From contig NC_071333.1 in NCBI RefSeq assembly GCF_010183535.1, forward strand, positions 496,001 to 560,000: a stretch of 64,000 nt of DNA, in the 5' to 3' direction. This document shows positions 48,201 to 57,659 of the stretch, in pieces. The notes under the pieces are model-generated. The model was not told where the DNA came from and did not search any database. It saw nothing but the letters and a program-made list of their open reading frames with translations. The position numbers and the translations under genes were made by a program. This stretch comes from Caenorhabditis remanei (lineage: Eukaryota; Nematoda; Chromadorea; Rhabditida; Rhabditidae). Each line of letters begins with the position of its first letter. Position 1 is the stretch's first letter.

Positions 48201-50168
48201 GTAAACATGACAAACATGAATTCAAAAAATGAGCCTGATCATTAAAAAGTGTTGGTGTGGGAACAAGTGTGGGAATGACAAGTCATAGTTTTCCAAATCT
48301 CCAGAAACTCTCAATATGAAAAATTGGACATTGGGAAGTTGGAAAACAATTCTAAACAAAAACGATGGAATTCGGTATCACAGATAACATTTTTAGGTAC
48401 CATACAAGAAGAAACTCGAAAAGGGTCGGAAACAGTAGTACTGATTGTCTGTTCTGGATAATCAAGCCGTAAAAAAATTTGACAGCTGTTCTCAAGATAA
48501 CACCACGTTGCTCAATCCTCGAAGACTACTGTAACTTTCAAAAAAACGAAACTGAAGTCTTTGAGGCCACCCGTTTGTCATCTTCTTTATTACCTTCTCA
48601 TTCGCTCCCCTCTTTCTGGCATTTCACCTTCCTTCCATCATTAATCACTGTTTATTACCCATTTTTCTCAATTCTAATCCTAGTTAAGATACTGAAAGTC
48701 CCTTTAGTTCAACTTGAATCCAAAAAAACTGAAACAGACAAATGGGGTATCGTGGAACAAATCCTTTTCCAAAGACTGTCATTTTTCATTATTTTTAAAT
48801 AGCACTAAAGCCACTGCTACAGTATTCCAAAAAATTTAGTCGAACTCGTAGTCAATTTATTTCTGGAAACGTGTTACGGGCTCAATATACATAATTTCAG
48901 ATTTTTCTGTATCCAATAAAAAAGCGACATTGAAACTTACGAGAACACCTCTCCCTTAAATCAAATTCACTGCTATCCCTTTCTCTTTTCCCAACTAAGA
49001 TTGATCTTAAAAGAACAGTCTTTAGAGACGCGGCTTTCAAATGCTCTATAAATTTGGTTATAGGCATTTTTGACTACGGGAAGTCCATTTCTTCCATCAA
49101 AACTGGCGAAATGTTTTAGCGAGCAGAGATACTAGATCTCAAACTTTTCATATGGTTGAACTTTAGGAGAACAGAGATGGAATCGTGATAACCAAATTTT
49201 AAGATGGTTTGAAAGCCGCGTCTCCAGAGACTTCCCGTTCTAGATACTCTGAATATCTTGAATAAGGATGAAGTTTGTGATAAGATTCCGTTTAACACAC
49301 AACATCGATATCTATAATATTCTTCATGCCGTTTTCTCAACGCATTAGAAAGAAACAGCAAGCAACACCAAAACCTCCAAATTTTGTACTGAGACACGGG
49401 CCGACCGGGCTGAGCCGGGCCGGGCAGGTGAAAATATTCAAATCGGTCTAGCCCGTTGCAAGTTTGTCACGTCTGTCATTTTCCCTTCCCCCCCCCCCCT
49501 TTTTTGGCAACATTGAAGTTCTTAAGAACACCTTTTCTCTCCGCTATCCCTCTTTTTTCTCCTTTTTCCCGCATCTTCTTTTTTTTTCGTTGTTGTTTGT
49601 TTCTTTCCTCCCCTTTGTTCTATTTATTTTAGACTAGACCGACTCCGAGCCTCAACTTGTAAAGAAATGCCACACTGATTTTTTTTATTTACAAACTACC
49701 GTATACCAATTACATAATTACATTTACGATTACGGCTCCCACACTCACCCTCTCATGTACGTCGAACTGAATATGTGGATATTCCTTGAGAAGACAGATG
49801 TATGTATTCTCGGTGAGCACTGGACGAACTGTTGACGCCGGAACACTCATAACTGTGACAATCTGTGAGGAAAATTGAATATGTTGGTGAAAGAAATGAG
49901 GACTAACATTTGATTGATTAGGCGGAAAATTTCTGAGTTCCAAGATCACTTGTCTCAGTTCCTGGAGGAAAACCTTGCATTCAAAGCTAAAATCTTCGGG
50001 GATGTCCAAGTTCTGGAATACAAAAATGAGCAAGTTTCCAACATTAGGAAACTCGAAACTAACCATTGGTTTCTCCAGATTTTCGAGATTAAAACGAGCG
50101 CGAAGATTCAAAAATCCATCTTCTTTTTCCCAAGGTGAGACAGAAAACAAGCCGTCCCAAGATGTCAT
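45260..50168 (-). CDS. Unrecognised protein with a 3.6 kb intron, about 171 residues
   Basis: Exons in transcript order: 50168-49908, 49862-49749, 46164-46063 and, tentatively, 45298-45260. The first two are strong: the ATG is about 30 bases behind AGTTTTAG, the donor is ATGTTAGT and the acceptor TTTTCCTCACAG. The open frame is typical protein (MTSWDGLFSVSPWEKEDGFL, FLQELRQVILELRNFPP, LTENTYICLLKEYPHIQFDV). Exon 3 (NLCQKQLGDRILCDILNLFL...YITESVK) is phase-0 compatible with good sites (ACTTTCAG, GTATGT) but lies 3.6 kb away. The last exon of 12 codons ends in a stop behind TGTTTTGCAG. Exons 3-4 could belong to another gene. No signal peptide, membrane segment or known domain is seen. Confidence 0.5.
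45335..45354. repeat. (GT)10 microsatellite
   Basis: Uninterrupted GT dinucleotides in the non-coding strand region just upstream (in transcript order) of the proposed last exon of the unknown minus-strand gene. Confidence 0.9.
47902..48204 (+). other. Coding-like ORF on + strand inside the 3.6 kb intron
   Basis: Open frame of 100 codons starting MEGLQEELQKLKRMYAAAKP, then acidic (TEELFEEDREEELFVRKKK). The first 65 residues have a coding-like, coiled-coil composition; the rest decays into A+T-rich noise. No acceptor precedes it and no donor was found, so it is only a candidate nested gene or pseudogene fragment. Confidence 0.25.
49018..49233. mobile_element. Short inverted-repeat (MITE-like) element, copy A
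   Basis: Ends AGTCTTTAGAGACGCGGCTT and its reverse complement, closing AGCCGCGTCTCCAGAGACTT. The subterminal blocks also pair (ATAAATTTGGTTAT with ATAACCAAATTTTA). A longer relative is at 60889-61360. It lies in the long intron of the unknown minus-strand gene. Confidence 0.85.
49397..49458. repeat. GC-rich GGGCCGGGC-type dispersed repeat
   Basis: CGGGCCGACCGGGCTGAGCC followed by GGGCCGGGCAGG, a local GC peak in A+T-rich DNA. It resembles the CCCGGGCC repeat at 58205-58345. Confidence 0.6.
49488..49499. repeat. Mono-C tract (12 C)
   Basis: Twelve consecutive C; a G tract on the minus strand. Confidence 0.9.
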
Positions 50169-52982
50169 CTTTGGAACGAATGCCTTTCGGAGCTAAAACT
50201 AAATTTCGTTTGAGATGAGAAAAAAGAATTCAGGATGCGAAGTGACAAGATTTATGGTATTCGATTTTTCATGAAGGTTAGTTGGGTCTTTATTTGTAAA
50301 CAAAGAGGACAAAGAGAATGGTTAAATGAGAAATGGGGGAATTTTAGATATCTTATTGTTGGACGGGTTACAGTTGGAAATTGAAAAATGGGATATCATT
50401 TCGAAATAGGGAATGATGAATGAGAGCGGGAAAACGAGGGGCGGGAGGGAGTTCACAAATTATGAAATTGGATGTAAAGAGCGTACAAGGCAGCACTAAA
50501 AAAAAGAGACAAAGGGAGTAACGGTTGGTTTTAATGGGACTGGGAAAGGGCATAGGGCTCTTTTGTCGGTTCAAAATAACTGCATTAATATAAAGTGCAA
50601 AAATAGTTCTGGGTACGGTAGGTGAACGATCATGGGAGATAAACAGAGTTAGGTCAAAATACGGCTTAACGGGTTATTCTGAAAATGTTCATAGAATGTG
50701 CGATGAGAAAGAACAACATAATTGCGAGGATCAAGAAAATTAAATTGGTTTGACGAGCGGAATGACGGGGGCGTGGCCTGTTTGATCTGAAACTGCGAAA
50801 GTCGGACTTTTTCGGATTAGTAACGTTTTTTGAAGAAATTTAGGGCGGAGTTTGGTTTCAAGTCACGCTTTGAGAATTTCGGAGGGGTTTGAAGACTTGG
50901 AGCTACCAATGTGTTCAAAATTAATGACAGGAGTCAAGAAATAATGCCTGGCACGAATGTTCGAGTTTCCAATAGAAATTGCAGTTTTTGATAATTAGAG
51001 GCTACCAAATGTGTTCGAAAGTAATTTCCAGTGATAACATAAGTTCAAATTACTTGATTGGTATATTCAACCTGGTACGGTGTGTTACTAAAAATTGAAC
51101 GTCTTGACTGAAATTATCGAGGTTGCTCATAATAATACGTTACTAAATGTGTTTGGAGCCAATTCAAAATTTTTGGCAATTTGCTGTTTTCTAATAATTT
51201 GTTGAACTCGGAACGATGCATCATTGTGCGTTTTTGATTTCTGGAGTGTTCGGCAACAATTTTTTCCCGAGGACACCTGTTCATTCGCACTATTAAAATT
51301 TATGGCAGGAAGACTTCACAAGATGAATACTATTTACCGATAAATAGGTCGAACATGGTCAGAGCCAGTCAGTTCAGACAGCTGGGGTTGGATGAAGAAA
51401 TGAAATGTCATATATTTGTAAAAAAATAACATTTCAGAAATGTCAAACAGGGTCAAATTTGTTGACATGATGCTGAATACATTAAAAAAGTGGTTGTTGC
51501 CGTCTAACAACAATTTCAAAGACTAAAGAATTTGAACTCGAAATGTCAATTTCAGATTGTTGCAGGAACCTTTGTGAATATAAATCTATTTGGGATTCCC
51601 TATTTATGTTTTGTCAAAATAAATACTCCTTCATCAGAAAAATACGCTATCACTTTGAAAATGAAAAAAATTCGCAGAAGTTGCCGTATGTATTCATATT
51701 TTTTGTGTTTTTGTTTGTTTCTCAGGGCCAACGTTCAATGGCAGCCAATTTGAAGGTTATGTTATTCCTTTGTCTTCTAGATCCCGCTTCTTTCCCTCCA
51801 AAAACTTACAACCGGCGGGCATTACGGAATTCTCTCCACATGGATACACGGACAATATTCGGTTCCTCGGCGTTGAGATTCGGGGCAACGTTGAGAATGT
51901 TTTCTTGTAGAACTGTTGTGGTGATTGACTGAGAAGGCTCGTTGCTGAACATTCCAGAATTCGGTCAAGAAAATCTTCTGCTTGACATTGTGAAGTATTA
52001 GAAATACATTTATGGAGTACTCGGAATCTGACAAAAATGTAGTCTTATTTTCATATTTTTTTAATGGAATTCTTATTTTTTATAGGATTCTGATTTTGAT
52101 TTGAGTTTGGTGATCCAGTATCCGATGTAAAGAGAAAACAACACATTTTGCAAAACTAGCGCTATCAGAGATCAAAATACCAATTGAGTTTTTGGAAGAG
52201 ATTGGAAAATTAAAGAAAACACCCTTTCGCATGAGAAATGTTCGTTTTCAATCCTTTTCTGTGTTTCGTTAGAAAACAAAGGATGCAATTGAGGGAAGTA
52301 TGGTCCCTTGTGAAAATAACGTCATTAGTTATAACACAATGACAAACTACAGTATCCTGATTTTGTCAGTGTATTGAAAAATGTCATTGTATTTGGTCAT
52401 TGTAAATTTTGTGGTCACTGTATTTTGTCATTGTAACTGCCGTGGTCACTGTATTTGGTCATTGTAAATCTTGTGGGTACTGTATTTGAATAATTGAAAA
52501 AACTGAAAATGAACTCTCACCTCAAATTAATATATGCAGGGAAAATGTATAATAAAGATAGCTTCACCCAACCAAAATAGAAAATACTTTTCTGTTTTAT
52601 ACGAAAACGTCAAGACGAGACAGATGCGTTTTCTTTTATATGATGCGTTTGGAGGCGTCGCTCCTTTCGGAAAAACTGAGCTTCTAATGTGTTCCAGCAG
52701 GTGGTGTCAATCCATCTTCAGCTGCCTCCTTTCATGTTGAATCGGCTAATTAGTTTGATTATTTTTCTGGGTCTTCTCTGTGTTAAATGTGAAACCTACT
52801 GTATACCGAGTGTGAATGGTCTCAATGAATAATACAAGCGTCCTAGTGTTTTTTTCAAATATGGAATAATTCATGAATTCATTGAAACTAAAAAAGTCAA
52901 CATATGACTTGACATTTATTCGAAATTCACAAAAATTTAATAGAACCTCACACGAGGAACACTCAAAGGCCTCCAAATGATA
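50169..52982. other. 2.8 kb intergenic
   Basis: Promoter side of the unknown gene and 3' flank of the UGT gene. The minus-strand poly(A) signal is at 52915-52920. One arm of an inverted repeat pair is at 52223-52530. The open frames at 51532-51932 (+) lack start, splice or compositional support. Confidence 0.55.
52223..52530. repeat. Dispersed repeat, inverted partner of 53748-53966
   Basis: Contains alternating GTCATTGTA and GTCACTGTA words. It matches the reverse complement of 53748-53966 block for block, including ATGAACTCTCACCTCAA at one end and TAACGTCATTAGTTA near the other. The pair flanks the last three exons of the UGT gene. Confidence 0.82.
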
Positions 52983-55496
52983 TCATTCTTTCTTCGACTT
53001 CCTCTTGTTTTTCTCTTCAATATGCCCGAAACAACTGAATTTGTACCACCCGAAAATAGTGGGGATGATGAAACTGAGAATAATCCACAGAATCGGAAGA
53101 AGCACATCTAGATTGTAATATGACCACGTGCATTGCTCTCTGCTCTCAAATTTGAGTTCATCAAGTCCATTATTCTTGATTGCCCATTCCGTTGTTTTGA
53201 CAAGAAGTTGAGAAGAAGTAAGAGGCTTTGATTTGATGAGATCTCTTATTCTATGCGCTTTCTCGGTATATCTGGAAATGGTTATTCGATTTAAAGAGTA
53301 TGAGACTAATCCAAACTGACTGCTTGTTATGGATAATAAGGTTGATTGCATCCTCAATTGCTTCGGGCTCCGTAAGCAATTGTTTTTTGTGTCGGCGGAT
53401 TCCCCACCCCTTCTTCTCAACTGCGCGACTGTTCCTGAAATCAAAAAAATCGGCTTGAGAATTGAGGGACCTGAAAACTCACAAGTTTTGGTCAAACATG
53501 AATGGGATATTGATGAGGGGGACTCCAGCCAGGGCGGCTTCAACAATACTGTTATATCCAGAATGTGTAATGAATAATTTGAGCCGTGGGTGGTCTGAAA
53601 ATATAGAATGAGGTTAAGTATTTTTTCTTGATATAATATTTATTGATTGAAGGACCAAAGGCCGCTTATACATATCAAGGTAAAAATATATACGAAGCAA
53701 AATTCTCTTATTCAAATTTGTATTCATGAAACAAATTAATACATTGATTAGTTTGAGGTGAGAGTTCATTTTCATCGAAATACAATGACCACAAAATTTT
53801 CAATGACCAAATACAATGACATTTTGCAATACACTGACAATTTCAGGATATTGTAGTTTGTCATTGTATTTTAACTAATAACGTTATTTTTACAAAAAAA
53901 ATCATATTTCCCTTAATTACACCCCTTCTTTTTCTGACAGAAAAAAATCAAAAACGAATTTTAACTTACGAAGAATAGCAGGTTGTGGAAGCCAATCCGA
54001 TACGAACGCATTTGAAACAGTCTTGGCATATTCTCGTGTTTTCTGAAGTTTTAATTAATAGTTATTTGTTTTCAAAATTGCAAAAAACACTCACAATATC
54101 ATACTTATCAGCTCTGATAACAAAATGATAATCTGGAAATTTCTTTACAATATTCAATACAGTTTGCATCACTTTCTCGTCAATTTTCGTGGTATTCGCA
54201 ATAGTACCAAGGGAGAAATAGATAACACCGTTCTTTCCTTTCTGCATTTGAGAAGAAAATACTTCATCCATTTCCACAATGTCTTCATCAACTCCAAGTC
54301 CACCAACATGAACGATGTTTTGAAGAGTTGTGGTGGAGATGTCAATCACTTCATCAGTAGCAATGAAGATAACATCCACGTTACTGATAATGCTGTATAG
54401 AGATGGGAACTCTTGTCTGAAACTAGAAATACGCATTTGCAACAGAAGTTTCTTAAAATCTTACCCAAATTTATGGTTGAAGTGAGCCCGGAGTTGACTG
54501 TTCAGAATCATGAACTCAAATTTAGTAACTACTGCGGCAACGAAGTTTCTGGCACGTTCGAAATAAGTCGGCTCCACACTCATATCTGCGGCAAATGGTA
54601 CTGTAGAAGTTGGCATCGGAAGTCCAGTGAAATCATATACTGGTGCAGCGAATGGACAACTGGAAGCGATGGAGTTCAAAAAGTTTTTAGAATTAGTGAC
54701 CTACCTAGAAATAAGAAATCGTCTTGGTATCTCCAAGGCATGTGCATATCCGAAACCACAGAGATTGATTTGTTCCGCGAAAAATCCGTCGAATTTCTCT
54801 TTCTTCAACTCGTAGAAGATATCATCTCGCTCAAGAAATTCTGAAGTATTAAATTTCGTTATCTTATTTTTTGATCTATAGAGATCTTATCTCTGTTTCT
54901 TACACACCTGCACAAAGGTCATTGTAAACAACTTGATATGCCCACCATCCTTTCACCTCGTCGATGAAACTTGGTTCTTCCATTACGGTCTCAGAAAATC
55001 CTAAAAACAGGAAGGTTTTTGAAATTCTGGAATTCTGGAAAACCTAAAAGAACAGTTTTGAAGTTGGCAGCATGCTTGAATCCTCCAATTGTTTGTTTCT
55101 TGGCAACTTTCACACTATTTGTTGTCTGAGAAATTCCGAGAAAGTCTAACTCCAAGACGGTCTGGAATGATTTTTTGATTTTTCTGATTGAAGTTTTGAA
55201 ATGAGTAGGTACCGTATCCCCCACAATGAGACACTTTGTTTTAAATCGGATTACCCTGTTTACTACTATTTCCCAACCCTATTATTCTACCTTCCCATTA
55301 GCTAAATCCCCATTAGAATTCCCATTATTCACACCAAAAAAATGTGACCACTTACCACATCGTGACCAGCTCTAGCGAGTTCATCGGCCAACCTTCCATT
55401 TGAAATCAAATGAGACTTGCTAGTAGCGGGGGAAAATACCAATATTTTATAAGAAAGTACTAAATTTACACATAATGCCAGAAATATCAGCCGCAT
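52983..55496 (-). CDS. UDP-glucuronosyltransferase (GT1 family)
   Basis: ER-lumenal enzyme that conjugates sugar from a UDP donor to small lipophilic molecules in detoxification. Exons in transcript order: 55496-55356, 55161-55044, 55000-54908, 54840-54705, 54659-54465, 54416-54095, 54042-53970, 53594-53483, 53434-53321, 53271-52983, all phases fit. The 530 residues are standard length. Signal peptide [15 protein letters not shown]; probable catalytic His at 29 ([20 protein letters not shown]). Family landmarks: [27 protein letters not shown], and the donor-binding signature from FITHSGYNS (about 367) through [17 protein letters not shown] replaces the usual HGG, a mild deviation. A C-terminal span ([20 protein letters not shown]) precedes a lysine tail ending KSKKE, fitting KxKxx ER retrieval. 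Intron 7 holds a dispersed repeat. AATAAA lies about 63 bases past the stop. Which ugt it is cannot be told. Confidence 0.93.
53748..53966. repeat. Dispersed repeat in UGT intron 7, inverted to 52223-52530
   Basis: Words CAATGACCA, CAATGACATTTTGC and CACTGACAATTTC. Reverse complement aligns with 52223-52530 apart from short deletions. Confidence 0.82.
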
Positions 55497-56408
55497 AGTT
55501 ATAGACTGACTCGACTGAACTAATGAATTGCTGGGTTGTGTGTGCGTCTCTTATCATTTGTTGGATGTGATAAGAACATAAAGAAGAAAAAGAGTGGCGA
55601 CGAAAAGAGAAGGGACTACTGATAAAATGATGATATTTCATGACTAGTGACGGGTTGGTTCACCGATTTATGATGGTGGCGGGGGGAGAAGGGGGCAATC
55701 GTGATTTGAACTTTGTAGCCAAAAAATGGATTTTATAGTTCTTATCTCCGTGGGAAATGACTTTTTGGTTTTTGAAAGGTGTGAAATGCAATTTTTTTCA
55801 AAGTGTTGGAAAACTTCTGAAATTTAGATTAACACGTAGGTGAGCTCAAAATCTGAAAGTGAATATTCTGAGTAAAATTTTCTAGAGCTTCTTTTTTGTA
55901 GTTGGCAACTTTATTGTAAAAGCGCACAGAACAAAAGTCGTGCGTTCTTCATCAACTGAACAGTAAGCGAAATAAAATAGAAGTAAAGAAAAAGTTAGAA
56001 ATTTCTTAATATGAATTCACGGTTTGCTGCCAGAGAGTGTTAGAGGCGCATCTAATTTGTTCAATATTGTCTCAAAGTGAAAAGCGTGATTTGCAGTCCT
56101 TTTCGAACCTGCAAAGCTCGAAAAATCGGGATTCTATTTTTCAACTACGGTACCATTCCGTGAAATATCTAATAAATTAGATGCGCCTTTAACAACCCCC
56201 GGGAACAGACCGTGAATTTATAATACTTGGCACGTTTAAATTTTTTTTAAATCATTTTGAAACCTAAACAAAACCCCTAGTATTATTGTCTCTGGGAAGA
56301 AAAAAACGGCAGCTGGCGTTGGTTTTATTCAAATTTGATAAATACATGTTATAAATAATACACAGGAAAATGCATGATAACTCATTATCATTCCGATCGA
56401 ATTAATCA
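55497..56408. other. Intergenic between UGT and Cys/Gly peptide gene
   Basis: Holds the UGT promoter, a TIR element at 56012-56220 and the poly(A) signal of the peptide gene (AATAAA on the minus strand near 56325). No exon is supported. Confidence 0.55.
56012..56220. mobile_element. Short TIR element (MITE-like)
   Basis: AATTCACGGT at the left and ACCGTGAATT at the right. Inner blocks also pair (GGCGCATCTAATTTGTT with AATAAATTAGATGCGCC). TA-rich flanks fit a TA target site. About 209 bp, no ORF. Confidence 0.8.
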
Positions 56409-56741
56409 TTATCCACATCCACAACATCCATAACCGCATGGGACAGGTGTGACGGCGGCTACTGTAGCACATCCACATCCACACCCATATCCGCAATATT
56501 GGCGCTTGGCACGAATAACGACATCGGAAGATTGTCCTTCCACGGCCAAATCGGTCCGTAGATCTTGGTCCTTGACAGCCAGGGCGAAATTAGCAGTTTC
56601 TTGAATCCCGGATTGCTCCGAATTCTGAATTTAGAAGGTTCGATGGTTTCCTTATCTGAAAATCGAGCTCACCTTGTCATAAATTTCCGAGTTCACAGCA
56701 ATGGCAAAGAAAACCACAAAAAGAGCAGTAGCACGAATCAT
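56409..56741 (-). CDS. Secreted Cys/Gly-rich peptide precursor, 94 residues
   Basis: Exons 56741-56673 and 56624-56409 around a 48-base intron. The precursor has a clear signal peptide (MIRATALFVVFFAIAVNS), then a 45-residue acidic/neutral propeptide, then the basic site RAKR near residue 65. After it comes QYCGYGCGCGCATVAAVTP and VPCGYGCCGCG to the stop. The mature part would be about 31 residues with eight Cys, and its first residue Gln could form pyroglutamate. The layout (signal, propeptide, furin/kex-type site, Cys/Gly-rich peptide) matches secreted antimicrobial or cuticle-associated peptides, and nematodes have many glycine-rich antimicrobial peptides, but I do not recognise this family. 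AATAAA lies about 80 bases past the stop. Confidence 0.8.
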
Positions 56742-57659
56742 GGCAGATTATGTTGTACCTTTGGAAAACTTATGTCCAGAGTATGTCTGCCAGTTTTGGA
56801 AATTTTTCTTTTATACTGCTTCCATGCACTAGAAAATATGATAATTATGTTTGAACATGTGTTTTTAGGCAGATGTTAATATATGCAGGGACAAGTGCAA
56901 ACAAAGAAAGTGAGAATTTTGCGTAGATCAGGATCAGGAATTTGCTGAGCGTTTATGTTACGTCATATTGCTTTTGGCAGCACAATTGGTAGATCAAAGG
57001 ACGACAAAAGTAATAAATTTTGCCGCTGTTTTTCTTTCATAACATAGCCAAATGTCTAGGACTATGCACGAGTCCAAGGTTTAACCATCTTTTTTCTTAC
57101 TTAACCTGTTTTTTATTCATGAAATTTAGAAGTTTAGAGCTCACAAACACGCTGCCGTATTCAAATAGAATCCATTTATTGAAATAGGAATACCTTAATT
57201 CAGAAAAAAATCAAAAATACAACATTGATAAAGCCTTTTGTATTACCCATTAATACAATAAGTTCATGACAAAAAAGATTTAATCGGAAGCGGAAAGAAT
57301 CGGTGATGAAAAAACCCAGAAAAGAAAATGAGGAGGCCCATAAGAGTTTCCATTGAAAATCCTATAATCCGAATACTGATTACATAACACTGAATAATAT
57401 GCTATCAAAAACAGTAAATCAGTATACAAAAACAATAAAAATGAAAAGAAACAGGGAACAGGCAACAGACTAATGGGAAATCAAGCAAGAAGTGCAAATC
57501 AGTACATGACGATGGAATGACAAGTTCAAACACAACAAATTAAAAGTGACAAAGAGCTATTGCAACACGGGAGTGGAAAATTGCAAGAAGTGCATCAAGC
57601 GCTAACAGTGAAAAAAAGATATGTGAGATCCAATCAATGACAGTCGCTGGAGAAGAAAT
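56742..57659. other. 0.9 kb between peptide gene and kinase gene
   Basis: Peptide-gene promoter and kinase 3' flank. No exon is supported. An AATAAA on the minus strand near 57172-57180 is a distant candidate poly(A) signal for the kinase. Confidence 0.5.

Noticed and set aside
51532..51932. Overlapping plus-strand ORFs of 73 and 129 codons
   Set aside because: No acceptor, donor or poly(A) context and composition that shifts along the frame.
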